Positions 48,478 to 62,280 of a DNA stretch of 64,000 nucleotides are shown piece after piece (the first letter of the stretch is position 1; each line of letters begins with the position of its first letter). Under the pieces are notes generated by a model. That model was not told the DNA's origin and did no database searches. It saw only the letters and a list, made by a program, of their open reading frames with translations. The position numbers and the translations under genes were made by a program. The stretch is taken from positions 372,001-436,000 of the forward strand of contig CAXKVV010000142.1 in assembly GCA_964058805.1 (NCBI GenBank), given 5' to 3'. This stretch comes from Schoenoplectus triqueter (lineage: Eukaryota; Streptophyta; Magnoliopsida; Poales; Cyperaceae).

Positions 48478-50187
48478 AATTTTAAAACACAGATACATTT
48501 TTATTACATTATTTTTTTATTTTCACGAATCTTTCAAATCGATAACCTAATTTGAATACCTTTCCATGCGAAGTCTATAGTGCTCTACATAATTCATAGC
48601 CTTTAACCTGGTTAAGCTTTAGAAAGTTACCTTTAAGAGGTGATTAGATTAACAATTTAAATTATTTTTTATAATTTACATGTGTCGCATTGCTGCTGAT
48701 ATAACAAAGCAAGACGGGAGAAGTTCAGACCATGTTTTAACAATGTACACTATTTAATATAAATTGTTTAATGAGAGGGTTCAAATGTCTCTATTTTTTA
48801 TGCTTTCACTTTTTATATTTTTTAAAACTCAAATTTTAAAATTTAAATTTATAAATAAAATCATTAGGTTTGATTTATGTTTACTTTTTCGCTTTCATAA
48901 ATGAATAAGTTAAAAAATCAACATCCTGAATTTATAACATATTAATATATTTTTGGTATAATATTGATGTCGCATAAAATAATGTTTAATGCCGTACTTT
49001 TATCTAGACATAATAAAGTGTCTTGAAGCAAGCACAACAAACTGCGCGGATGGCTGACAACCGTTACAAGATGATTATATTAAAATAGAATTATCTGTTG
49101 TAGATGCACTTGGTTCAAAATATGTTTTTGAAAATAATTTCCAAAAACTCATGTCATTTGCGTATTCAATCTTTCAAAATTGTGTTTCGAATTTGATAGA
49201 AACGGTAAGTTTAGGTCATTTCGTATCTGATAGAGAGATGAAAATGATTTTTTTGTGCATAATAGATAGGACTAGGAATTATCAATTTATCTCTTTCTCT
49301 GTTTCATGATTATTAGAAAGAAAAAAAACAGCCAGAACTCTTTTAATTTATATCTAAATCTATACTATATTACAAAGAACATATGAATTGAATTTATCCA
49401 TTAATATTATTATATAATGTGTAACGAATGAAATATCTATACTTAATTTATGATTAAGATTGATTGATTTTATAAAAATGACGGTTCAGATTTCAGTCAA
49501 CTCATTTTTATCTCAATTCCATTTGCTATTTTTTACCATGCATTTATATGTCTAAAAAAAGAAATTATAAAACAAATAAATTACTACTCTTGAGTTTTAT
49601 TGTAAAAAGGAAATAATTTTACACAGAAAAGAAAATTGTTTTGTTTTATACAGTATCTTTTATTAAACAATGAATTAATTTTATTTTAAAAATTTAAGAG
49701 CTTATATATAAATTACTCAAAGTAAAATATATCATTTTATATTAAAGATAATGTTAAATATAATTATTTATAAAAGAAATGTGTATCAAGTAAACTAAAT
49801 ATCAACTATAATTAAGTTTAATTGTAAAAAAAGAAAAAGAAATTATACATTGTACAATCATACTAAAATATGGTTATATTTTAAATATTCTCTTTTATTA
49901 AATGAATTAAATTTTATTTAAAATTTAAGAGTCTTCATGGTTTATTTACACATTAATATATCATTTATTTATAATAAAATTAGTGTTAGATATAAATATT
50001 TTTTTAAATTAAAAATATCCACACAACAGACAGATTCTATGTCAATTAATTATAAAAACTCATAAATTTATAAATAAAATTATTTTATGTGTAATAAAAT
50101 AATTTTTATAAAATATAATATTTTTTTAAATAAAATTATATAGTAGATAGTTTTCTTTTCTTAACTTAAAAATAGATGGTGAACAAA
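48478..50187. other. AT-rich spacer
   Basis: No gene is supported. Two diverged blocks, at about 49660–49760 and 49895–49990, share gaattaattttatttaaaa…tttaagag and atatatcattt. They look like an old tandem duplication. Confidence 0.45.
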
Positions 50188-50579
50188 GAGTTTGTCTATT
50201 GTGCTTCCAGTGGCACTTCGGCCGAAACGTTATCAGTTCAAATTTTAATTTAAGTGGCTCAATAAAATATTTATATCATAATCTTGTAGAATACTAATTT
50301 TATCATATTTAGAGTTAGTTTATTATGCTTAATGATTTTTAAAAAGTAAATATTTTTGACATATAAATTTTATTATTTTTCTATTATTTTAGGACTATCT
50401 TTCAAAAATTATTAAGCATAGTAAATTAATTCTAAACACGATAAAAAATAATATTCTATAAGATTATGATATAAAGATTTTATTGAGCTATTTAAATTAA
50501 AATTTCAAGCATAAAAATTTAAAATTTGTACTGATAGCGTTTCGGCTGAAATGCTACTAAAAACACAATAGACAAACTC
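50188..50579. mobile_element. Long foldback element, arms about 190 bp
   Basis: The left arm begins gagtttgtctattgtg and continues through ggccgaaacg and tcataatctt. The right arm ends with the complement (cacaatagacaaactc). Matching is near continuous over about 190 bp per arm with a very short loop. No coding content. Flanks tgaacaaa and tgaataaa may be an 8-bp target duplication with a mismatch. Confidence 0.75.
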
Positions 50580-52640
50580 GATGAATAAATTCTTTTTTAG
50601 ACCCCCATTAATGCATGACAAAAATAACTGTTAATTTTTAAAATATTAATATGCGCCATTCGATTAGGGGCTTTATGGTTATTAAGAAAAGACTAAAATA
50701 ATGACGTACTTTTTTATAATATATTATAGATAGATATCAGTTATGATTTTGTACTACTGATGTTATTCGTTTTTCCCCTAAAGTTAGTGGAAACACAGGA
50801 CAAAGTTAAAAAGATAAAGCGATAACTTCTTTTTTTAGACAAGATAAAGCGATAATTAATAAATGTAAGAAAAAAAACTTGTTACGTAATTTTATGCTCT
50901 AAGATCTTCTGATCATCTTAAATATTAAATATATGACAAAATCATGATGTAACTTTTACATTTGATATTAAAAGAATTTTGTATTGTTGTTTAAAACAGT
51001 AGCTTGATATACCCAAATAGAGTATCTTTTTTTCACACTAAAAAATAATCTCATTATCGTATCTATTTTTTTTTCTCTCATTCAAATTGAACCTAGCTAA
51101 TTTTTTTTCAGGCATTCTCTATGCAGCAATAACAAACGCAATCTTGAAAACTATTTAAAAATTAGTAATTAATCAAGTGCATCTAGACCAGACATGCTTG
51201 ATGCTTCCACCATTTTGTGATAACTACTTAAAAAGGTATGATTATTTTTTTTTAAAGTCTCATCTTGATTTATTAGAGATTTGAAATTATAAACCATTCA
51301 AAGTAGGATTTTTTTAGATTTAGATCCTAGTGAAATTTTCAATTTTTTTATTTATGTCAAAATAGAAGTAATTAGGACCGTAATTAATTTCAATTTTACT
51401 TAAAATCAATATCATATTTATTAGAATTATTCCGTTAAATATATCTTTGCAGTGCTACAGTCCTACAGTTAGCTACAGAGAAGTGAACTCTTCTAAAGAA
51501 TGGCCATAAGAGGAGAAACTTTGTGTGCCGCGCCCAACCAAAATATTACAAAGAATTAAGCACAAAACCCACACAATCCGGTACGGAGTTTCAACGAAAA
51601 TTTGAACTTTTATTCGTGAAGAAGCAGTGAAGCAGCTCTATTTCCAAAATTATGACCGATTCAACAGTTTTTACTATTTTTCTTTTTTTAAGTCTTTTTA
51701 CCATTTTTCTTTTTTTTTTGGTTTGACAGAGAAAATATATTGATCGGATAATCCAAAATTGGTACAGAATTTTGGTTCACTTAAAAATAATGGAAAGCAA
51801 AATAATGGTAAAAAGAAAAGGCTTTGTTTGAATTTTTTTTTATCTTTTCCACGTGATGAGGGGAGAGTGTACAAAAGAAGACGGACAAAAATATTCCAAA
51901 TCCAATAAAATCAAACTAGAACGGTAGATCCTTGTGAGAAATTTTGCAAAACTGAAGAGAAGTGACTTGGTCCAGAATTATGCGTGGTTCCATAATTTTG
52001 AAGTGGGTGGTGTTTCACCGTTTCAATGATAAAAGTCGGTTTGACATTTAGTATGCAATTATTTACGGTTATATGTTTCCACTACCACGGATTATTTTAG
52101 TTCTAGAGCAACATGATTTTAACCGAGTACCAGCAATTGTAACTTGTAAGGGGGAAAAACAATCGAGAAACTCCTTTATGAGTTCCTTGATTGCGCCAAT
52201 ATAAAGGCTACAGATTATTACATTTTTTTTTGTCCACATAACAACTAAAAAGCACGATTATTATTCATTATTTATCAGTTATAATAAAAATAGACAACCT
52301 AAAAAACGGGTGAGTGGTGCTATTCTCCCCATTCCTACTGTTCTCTAAACATTACATACGCAACAACAATCATTAAAGGGAACTAAATAATGAGAAATAA
52401 AATAAAATACAGACCCATCGAGATTTCTGCAAGAGATCTACATGCACCACCTATATGGTACAGCTTGCGCATGAAACAGATGGTATGAAAATGGTACACA
52501 AGGTAAAATAAAAGAATGACCACGACTGGTGTATGTCGGGTCAAGGCCTATATCAGTGGCGCTGCAATTGTTCAAGTTAGCACTTAATTATATGACACAG
52601 CAGAGGTATGAGTATGTACATGCATCTGCTGTTTACTACT
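50580..52640. other. Spacer and 3' flank of the HAC gene
   Basis: AT-rich with no gene to about 52060. From there to 52640 the sequence is the 3' UTR and downstream flank of the HAC gene and aligns with 40985–41400. Confidence 0.5.
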
Positions 52641-55600
52641 TTATTGGTCATTGATTCCGGAAACTTCTGCGGCTCGCTGCCTCATCATTTCATTCACAGC
52701 AGCCCGACGCCTTGACTCAGCTTGTTGCTGAAGTCTCCTCAGATGTTCCTTCAAGTCCCTGAAATGAAATTACATTGTGATTAAAGATGAGTTCCATTCA
52801 TACAAAATTACAAATACATTTGTGCCCATATAAATTGAATAACAGCCAACCAGACATTCTTGTGTGGGGCAATTCTAGTCATTTTCATAATTCATTTTTT
52901 CAGTCATTTTATATTGCTTTAATGGCACACATATCCACTCTTGCGTATTTAAGCTGTCTAAGTATGTCTGATCTTATTTTTCATTGTACACAAGTCCCTT
53001 TGATTCTTTTGGGAGAGGTTAACTATTTTACCATTTTTTTCTGTCTTTTGAGAAAAGTAATTGGAAAAGAAGCACCTAGTATTAGTGAAAACAGTAAAAG
53101 AGAATTTTCAAAATACAACCATTTTGGAAAGTATTTCCAAAGGAGTTAGGAATCACTCCCTAAATTACTAGAGCTAAGCAAACAGAACTTGCAAAATAAA
53201 AAGGAAAAAAATAATAACAAGAATTTATTTCACTCACTTGCAGCGGGGGACAGTGCACTCAGTCTCCTTGCAGGCACGAGCATGGAGCTGAAGAATGTAC
53301 CACATCTTCTTGCAGAGAGAACAACCTCCAGAGGCTCGAGTTCGGCACTGCATGCCATGGCGGAACAGCCCCTTTACCTTGCGGCAGTTCGGGTATTGAC
53401 AGTGTGGGGATCGGCACTGTGATGCATGCACCAACAGTTCCAACATTTTTCTCAGCTGCATTGGGAGTACAAAAGATATATAATTTAGGGAACTCATATT
53501 GTTATATCTCCATACAAATTACAGTGCAATAATGACCAGTGATTATTATATGGAAGTTACCAGAAAGAACTTCATTTTGTATCCAATTTAAAGCTAACAA
53601 TTATATTTTCATATACCACAGGCCACTACGCATACACTTTTATACAAGAGGCATACTTGCCACCCAAAATTGCCATAAAAGAAAATTCTAAATTCCTACT
53701 AATGACTCAACTTGATTTCAAACAACTCAACATTTTGATTAAAAATTTTAAAGAAAAATCATTTCCCTATCCACACTAAATCAAAGAAAAATCCAAGAAA
53801 CCAAAGGTGCAACATCTAATTAAACAGCAAACAAAATAGCAAATCAATAAACAATGTACCTGTGAAACCCGTTTCTGACGAGCCTCCTTGTTCTGTGCAT
53901 CCCTCTCAGCATTTGAGGGGTGGTTTGTCAGCTTGTGTGGATGATTGACTACCCCCTCTTTCTGGTAGCATGAGTTGCAAACATCAAAGTCCGGGCAAAC
54001 CTCACAGCGCCAACCCTGCCCAGTCTCGATATCATGGGCACAGACATTGCATGTGGTCACGAAGGCCGGTGCTGTTGGGTTGTGTAGGTGGTAAAGCACC
54101 ATCATTGATGAGTGTTTTGCACGTCGAAGAGTGTCATACTGATAGTGGTTGCCCTGACATAATGAGAGGAATGCTTGCCGTGTATCAAAGAACTCACTCT
54201 CAAGGATATCATCCTTGTCTTTTGTGTCATTCAGCACGCCAGTTATCTCCACCTAAAAGAAACAGCACACAATCAGAAGGGTCTGTAAGTTGTAATAAAA
54301 TTCATCAACATGTTCTCACATGTAAAATGATAAAATAGGAACACCAAAAAAGATAAAGCAAGTACCAATACCAAGGTAAAACTTCGACCGGGAAAAGAGA
54401 AAACTTACTGGTTTGAAAGTGTGTTTCTCCCTGCTATGGGTTGGGTGCCTCTCCCTGTCCTCACGCAGTTGCTCCGCATTATGACAGCTATTAGGTAGTA
54501 GATAGAATGTTATTCATTTAGAACAGTACATTAATAAATAAACAAGTCACTACAGCAAATTATCATTTCAGTTAAAAGTTTCAAACTAAGGATTTGTTTA
54601 TTTATTATTTATTTCTTTTCTTTTTTTATCTGCTATGTTCTTAGCCTGCCCCAATTTATTTGGGATTAAAGGCTTTGTTGTTGTTGTTGTTGTTGTTGTT
54701 GTTCTCATGATTAATGCTGCTAATGCTTGCCTGTCACAAAGGTTGAAATATCTGCAAGTATTGCAAACCCAGCGGATACCAGACACCATAAGTATGCAAC
54801 AATGGTTGCAGGGATGCTGGAGATGGACCATTATGAAGTCTTCCCTCATTGGATATATTGTTTCGCCCAGCTTCACAAAGGAATAAACAAAAAGAATGAT
54901 CAGACAGTAATTATATTCATCACTATAAAAAAAAGAAGTATTTGCAATGTTCATCCCATCCCATCCATCCAGTTATACAATATAATCACTTGTAGAGAAT
55001 ACACTTAGGTAATAATAAAAGAAAGAAGAAGAAGGTTACCTTCTGCATCAGCATAGCATCCTTTGAGGCATTACCACTTAGATCAGTATGACCAGCAGCC
55101 TTAAGGGCACGCTTGGTGATAGTAGCTTTCTTCATCTTACCCTTCTTCTGCTGCTTGCGGTCATCCTCCTCTTGCCGCAACTGGGTGATCATGTCCTCTG
55201 CAGCTCCTGGCCAGTAGTCACCATCAAAATAAGGCAGCCTTGCTGCTGTCACCTTTGCCCTCGACTCCCCCTGCTGTGTGAAGAAGTGGTCATACAGATT
55301 TGTTAGGTCAACCACTATGTTCTCTCTTACACCCTTCTTCAGCATAGACAAGTACCTTCAAAACATGGACATAAGTAAACGTATAAGTAAACAATATGTA
55401 GGAAGAATGCAATCTTGACTTGAACTTGATGTGATATCACACACCATTCACGCAATTTGTCAGATTTAGGGGTCTTCTGAATCTCCGGATGGCAATATAA
55501 GATGTAATCTTCACCCTTGAGAGGGGGACAGGCCCATATGTAGCAGCTTGTGAATCCACGCCTTTTGCAATATTCAAGGTACCCAATCTGAAAATTTATT

Positions 55601-58600
55601 TAATCAAGCATTCACCATTATTGTGTCTATAAATACAGCTGCATAACAGGAAAATAGGGAAATTATGAAATTTCTCAAGACCAAATGAGTAATGATACCA
55701 GGATTTCATGATAAACAAATGTACGAAGAGCTTCTCCACTGACTGTTCTGATCTCAGGCCTGAAGTACTTGACTGAATCAAGGTAAGACAGATAAACACG
55801 CCGTTGGTTTGGAAATGCACTCTCTGTGCCAAACTCTTGCACGTACATTCCGAAAAGGCACACCTCTACACCCTCAATTTTTTGAAACAACAATATTGCC
55901 TAGAAAGTAAACCAACAAATTTAGTAAGAAACACTGGAAGTTCCATAGAAAATTAAAACCAAATCCTCAAGAAAGGATTTTTCTCACCTTAGATTTGTAG
56001 GGAAACTCAGTGGGATAGTTTTCCTCCTGAAATATCTCTAAAAACCTTGGCTTCACCTCTAATTTTTTGTCAACAGATGAGACAACCCTAACAACAAGTC
56101 CCTCTGCTCCAGGTACCTCATCAAAGCTCTTTCCAAAATGGTTGGCACGGTCCTGCCTTTCCTGCTTCAGCCGCTTGAAGAGCCGATTCTCTATGTGGTC
56201 ACTCAAGATTGTGCGTGGTAGATCCTTGGCACCGAGAACAGCACTCTGGGGTAGCGGTTTGCGTTCACCTATTTCTACCTCTTGAATGTAGCAGTTTGGG
56301 CATGTGTACTCAGCTTGGCCGCCATCATTTCGACGCCCATTAAACAGAGCACATATCTGATGCTGCCATGCCTCACACTTGTCACATTGCACCCACTGTG
56401 GAGAAAGGTGGCTTATAGTTTAGTTGATGGTGAAAAAAGATAAAATTGAAATAAAATGCTTTCAGAGGTTCCTCTCTCTTATTGACAATTTTTTTCATAC
56501 TCCGTGAGAAGAATAAAAAACTTATAAAACCAACAAAAAGAAAATAAACAACAAGATAAGATTCGATCTATGGAGGAGGAAAAATATCTCTCGCACTGGT
56601 AAGGCTTGGATTCTCCTATTGAACTAATTGATGCAAATGAAGTCAAGTCACATCACGCAATTAGTCCGCAAACAGTGGCAGAGGGGAAGAAATGTTTAGT
56701 CCACAATTAGTCAATAAAATGATTTTATAAGAACTAGTGAAAAAAAAAATAGCCAATTCTATAAATTAACATCATAGTAGTGTAAATTTATGGGGTCATT
56801 TGAACCCACTCCCTTCCATTTGGCTCTTAACACCATCTACAAAGCTTTGCTCTTTTGTGTGTTTGGGTGAAAGGGTGGTTAGTGGGATTATTGACTAACC
56901 CAATGATTTGTAATAGCAGCTAACCCAACCTTTGGTTGAGCTGGTACAATAGCTGCTAATCCAATGATTTTGAATAATCTGCAGACCCAAACATGGATCA
57001 AAAGTCACTATACCAAGTTAGCAACCCATCCAAACTAGAGATTCATAGATCAAATTACTACACACATAGGAAAAGGAAAATCTAAAGAAGATGCTATCTT
57101 GAAACCGCACCAATACGGGTCTGGTAACCTATACTACAATACATGGTTGAAAGAACAAGGATATATACCCATTCTTCAGTCTCCTCATCATTCTTTTTCT
57201 TCTCAAGCCTAGTCTTAGCGACCACGTGGCCCTCAACCTCTATGGTGTCACCTCTTGCTTCGTTGAAGCATGGGATACAAATATAGTGCCTCTGTTCACC
57301 GGTTCCAATAGTGTAATACATAGCATTGCGCTTTATACGGGCCCCACATGGGGTGCAGTAGATTGGTGGTGGCTCAAAGGTCAACTTCTCAACAGCACAC
57401 AGCTGGCATGAGTTCTCATTCATTGAGATGGCCTGGTTCTTCTCAGCCTTGGCTTTGCTCTGCATCACAAAGCATATCAAATGTTATTATTCAAAAATCA
57501 AAATATGTTAAAACAGTGCATATGTTTTGTGAAGAGAACTTATTCATCTGACATCCTTAGTTATAACAACACATAAATGACATGAGAAAAACAGCAATAC
57601 AAATGGGAGTATTGAACATTATATGCACCTCAAAAGGAGAAATATTCCATGTTTTACCATTTTCTAATGCACAATTTAAAGAGCTTAAGCCAACACACTA
57701 TGAAGCTCATCTTACCAAGGATATCTCTTGAAATATATTTCAGAAAAAAGATAAATTAGGAAAAATATTTACCTGACCAACCCATTGCCTCAGACTTTTA
57801 ATGTGGTCCCTGACTTGCTCTGGCGTAAAAAGTTCCATCATAGAAACTCCCTTTATCTTAGGTTTCCCTGACTTACCGGCAGCTCCATCCTCCTCCATTT
57901 CCTCTTCTTTTGCCTCAGATGCATTTTCATCATTTTGTGCTTCATTCTCAACTGCCAAAGATGATTCTTGCTTGACCCAGTGCATCATCGCTTCTGATGA
58001 ACCAGCCGGACCAACATCAGCTTGAGAAGATCTTATCATGCTGACATCCCCATCCAAACCATAACCCATCCGAACTGATGCTGTGTCAGAAACACTAGAG
58101 GCAATTTGCAAGTTTTGCAATGCAGGATCAGTTTTAACATCCATCTCCTGTTTTGCATGTATATTACTGGTATTCTGCTCAATGGGAAATGCTTCCTGCA
58201 GGGCGCTAAATGATGGGTTTGTGTTGTTGATGGATACAGGGGAGACATCAACATCCATCCTAGGCCTCTTTGGGTGAGGCTGGTGGACTGGTGGGTGAGG
58301 ATGATGCCGACCATTTGAGACATCCATCGAACATGGCCCAACATCCATCTGATCTGAGCATACTCCTGACGAATCTAATTGATTCATACCCTTCTGAGAA
58401 TGTTTTGCAGCATGAAAGGCAGAGACGGGTAAAGAAGCTGGTGCCTGGACAGGCGCCAAACCAGCCACAGTCTCCAACTTACAATCAACTTCTTTTCCAT
58501 TTGAACCCTTTTTCGAGCCACTTTTCAGCGTCAAGGACTTCTGTTTGGCCATGATTAGAAACTTTCGGGCTGGAATACAGACAGGGCAGTCCACTTCCTG

Positions 58601-61600
58601 GCAATCACGAAAATGAAGAAGAGTCTTTCGGGCTATCAGACAGAGGTGGACACAGCACCGCTTCTGATAGCAGTTCTCAATGTGTTTGATAAGCTGTTGT
58701 GCTTTAGCACAGTTCCTATCAGGGCAGTGGCCAACTGGAGCACGACATGATTTCGCATGGGTAAGAAACAGTATCAGTTTCATCTGGTTTCGATACTGTG
58801 TTTCTTGTTGAGAGTGCTGGGAGGATCCCTTACTGGGAACCACTGTCAAGGCAGTGACAGTAGGGCCAGGGACCCTCACACCCTCTGATGATATGGTCAC
58901 GCAAGACTGATCTTGTTCTTTTTGGGGAACTTGGTTCTTTTCAACCAATGCATTGCTATTGTTACTATTGCTATTGTCCGCAATCATCTGGAGGTTGTTC
59001 CTTTGCATCTGTTGAACATGTTGCATCTGCTGAGTTAGCCTCCGCTGAGACTGTTGCTGCACCAGCATTGAGTCTGACTGCTGGACCACACCACCACCCC
59101 TTGGTCGGCTGTTCACAACCCCATTATGGGATGGTAATTCATCAGACTGGACAGTCTGATTCAATGTGTTGGAACCAGCTAATGGGCCAAAAAACTGTCC
59201 CTGGCCTCCCTTATTATTACCAAATGGCAACTGGTAATCAGTAAGTTGAGGCAGCATTAGCTCGTTACTGGTCAGCAGCGCACTCTCAGCCATTACTTGT
59301 TCTGTATTAATGGCCCCCAAAGAACCAATTGACCCAATAGAGCCCAAAGAGGATTGTCTAGAAAATGTGTTGTTCCCACCCCTTGTCATCATTGGCTGCT
59401 GCTGCTGTTGCAAGTTCTGCTGCTGCTGTTGCAAGCTCTGCTGCTGCAGTTGATTGCCACCAAGGTGGCTGTTCAGCTGGTTGCTCATCTGAGCATATGA
59501 CTGGAAATTGACCTTCTCAGGATGGGTGAAAGGCTCAGATTTCACAATTGGTTGTTGGATTGTTTGTTGGATAGCTTGTTGAATTTGCTGGATGCCCGCT
59601 TGGTGATTGTTTGTGAGCATGTTCTGCCTGGGCTTTGATTGGAGTGATGCCGCAACTGCTGAGATCTTGTTTAAATTACTTGCTGAAGACATGTTAGAAG
59701 AGCCTGCAGGATTGTAGAAGTTTCCAGAACTTGACATGGTCATGTCGACTTGCTTGTTAACTGTGTTTTCGCCCATCAGAGAAATGCCTTGTTGAGACAG
59801 TGATGCTTCAGAAAAGAAAACCGATAGGATTTAAAAAAAAGATGAAACTAAAAGCACGGATATTCCGAAGAACTTAAATGATTTAGATACCCTAGAATTA
59901 TTTCTATTATTCAATTACACATTTTTGTAAGTATGACAGAATATTTGTCAAGGAAGTACATATAGAACTTTGGAAAGCTTTTACCGCCTTCCAGTTAAGA
60001 GTTCCAAGACTCACAACTAGTAAGTTAAAATAATGAAAACAAATGAACATGCCAACAACTTTAACATACTTGGCATCCTTTGCTGGATCTGCTGTGAAGC
60101 AAAACCCTGCTGGAGGGACTTTGTTGAATTCCCATATGTGCTGCCAATGCCCATGTACCCTTCTGACATTCCTGGTCCATTCATCAGCTGTTGCATGTTG
60201 TTACCAAGCAACCCTAATCCATTGTTGTTATTCATTATGCCATCTCCAAACCCTTGGGAAGACTGCTTCTGATTCATTGGAACTGACTGCATGCCCGGCC
60301 CCACTTGTCCACTTATAGTGTTGTACTGTTGTTGCTTCTGGGGCTGCATAAGCGGAAGCATAGCAGAGTCTGAACCTAGAATTCCAGACCCAGTATTGTA
60401 GTCAGAGTTCATAGGATTTGTCTGTTGACTTACTTGTGTGGTACTGCTGGTGTTAAATCCAGGGGTAGGTATCATTTGTGGCGTAACCTGACGTCGTACG
60501 CCCATCGATGCAGACATTGAAGTGCTTCCTGGCTGATTATTTGACATGCACCCATGTGAGAGCTGGTACCCATTGGACATGGTTCCTAAAAAGGAAAGGA
60601 GGCAGTAACATCAGTAATAGCACACAGAAGAAAGAAAAAATCAGCTGGCTTTCTATATTTTAACTAGTAAAATCTCACATTTTTAGCTTGTACCAAAAAG
60701 TATGTTATGCCCACCTAATTACAGACATAAATGTGAAGGACCTTATGCTGCCTATGATTCGCTCAACTTAAAAAAGTATACACTTTTCACTTCTTTGGAA
60801 AATGTAAATGGTATAGATTTTTTCTTTATGACCATGGTGGTGGCACTTCTATTTCACATATGAAACAAAGTTCACATAATGCATAACATTCTGATAATGA
60901 CATACATTATTGGTACCAAAAATACGTAAAGGAGGGGAGAGAAGGGGACGTAATTCGCCAAAAAATATGTATTACTTGCTCCCAGAAAAAGGGGAAAGGA
61001 CAGCATTAGGGAAGGGATGGTAGAGAGAGCAAACATTTTTCATTGCAGACTCCACATCTTTACACTCACATCGGCATATCGAGAGAGTAAAATGAAACAA
61101 CTACAATTCTCCCTTCCCTTGTATTTCGGGAGCATGTACATATATGTAAAAGCTCCCTTCTCTTTCTCTACCTTCTCCTCCCTTACTTTCTCTAGCCTCC
61201 CCTTCCTCTCTCATGCTATTATTGGAGCAGTGTAAAGGAATGGTTGTTAATTCTTCTTTTTTTTTAAAAAAAAAAAGGCTCCCATTAATACCAGCGTATA
61301 TTACCTTTCATATGCCTTTCATGGGACTTGAACCTACACCACTTCATAGACACAAGGCCATACATACCAAGTCTACAATTATAAATGGTTCGTTTTCAAG
61401 GCATAAAGATTATTCCAACATGCGAAGGAACACAGGAACCTCAACAAGAGATTAATTCAAGTTCATACCAGCAGGGCCGCTAGTGGGATTAATCCCTTGG
61501 TTGCTCTCTACTGCTGACGACATTCGCATGTTTCCAGTCAGGTTGTGGGATATGCCAGGTGTTGGTATCATCAAACCTGCAGCCGAGGAGTTAGACTGTA

Positions 61601-62280
61601 AGTTATGATGCGCCATAGACTGTTGATGGTTTTGCTGTTGCATCTGCTGTTGCTGCTGGAGTTGGTGTTGCCGTATATGGTTCTGCTTCATTTGATTTAG
61701 CAAATTTGCTATCCGCAACTCAATATTACTCTGGAATTTGCTTATATAATCTTCCTGCATAAAATACAAAAATGTACAACATGGTCAATTGTATCCCTTC
61801 TCACAAGATGGAGCTACCAAAAGGTTGTATCAAGGGTTAAAGAGATGTATTTACTTTGTTAATGGATTCTTTGAGTATAGACTCCTCCAGCTTCTTTGCA
61901 ATTTCTGGCAACCTCTGCTTCCATTCACTTGACTGATTTGGTTGCTTTTTCTCTAACCATTTGCATCTGTATTTAAAAAGGAAAAAAAAAAGCGCCAGCA
62001 TGTTGATGCATGTTAATGGGACAGACTAGGTCACAGCAATGATCTATTGATGAGAAATTACAACCAACTAAATACAAGCATAAGCAGGTAACTAATGCAT
62101 TATAACTTGTAAGGTAACAAGCGCACACACTAGTTTTCATTCAAGAGAACAAACATATAGAACATTTATTCTGCAGGAAAATTTAAGAGGGGGGGCAACT
62201 TACATTTTGTCTTGCATATTGAGTCGTAATGCCTGGAACTCTTGGTCCACGTTGCCATGGCCAGAATGATTTGGCATCAT
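52641..62280 (-). CDS. HAC-type histone acetyltransferase (p300/CBP family)
   Basis: Nuclear transcriptional coactivator that acetylates histones. Fifteen coding exons: 62204–62280, 61855–61966, 61469–61754, 60070–60585, 57773–59805, 57169–57459, 55988–56395, 55699–55899, 55445–55587, 55040–55355, 54731–54870, 54409–54487, 53860–54252, 53238–53455 and 52641–52758. They total 5331 nt and encode 1776 aa, with all phases consistent. Domains: Met/Gln-rich N-terminus (1–660); TAZ1 (about 666–745); PHD-type finger (about 1026–1140, [13 protein letters not shown]… and [15 protein letters not shown]); KAT11 acetyltransferase core (about 1190–1455); ZZ-type fingers (about 1475–1515 and 1600–1645, [20 protein letters not shown]); TAZ2 (1666–1738); and a basic C-terminus. 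Domain order and length fit plant HAC1-like proteins. One intron uses a GC donor (54730). The start MMPNHSG at 62280 is the first ATG of the exon, but the N-terminus varies in the family and could extend upstream. Confidence 0.93.
54642..54699 (+). mobile_element. Micro-retroposon copy 4 in a HAC intron
   Basis: agcctgccccaatttattt, then gggattaaaggcttt and (GTT)n, oriented opposite to the other three copies. tgttct lies on both sides (54636–54641 and 54700–54705). The duplicated pseudogene intron lacks it. Confidence 0.7.
54729..54730 (-). other. GC splice donor of a HAC intron
   Basis: After the codon fragment …TGTGACAG the intron begins GCAAGC. The rest of the context (AG|GCAAG) is the strong consensus that GC donors need. 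The downstream acceptor …CTAATAG at 54488–54489 restores the phase (AG|C = Ser). Confidence 0.8.

Noticed and set aside
49380..50110. Possible Helitron or old tandem duplication
   Set aside because: Only short AT-rich blocks match; without alignment this is not separable from compositional similarity, so it is mentioned only in the spacer entry.
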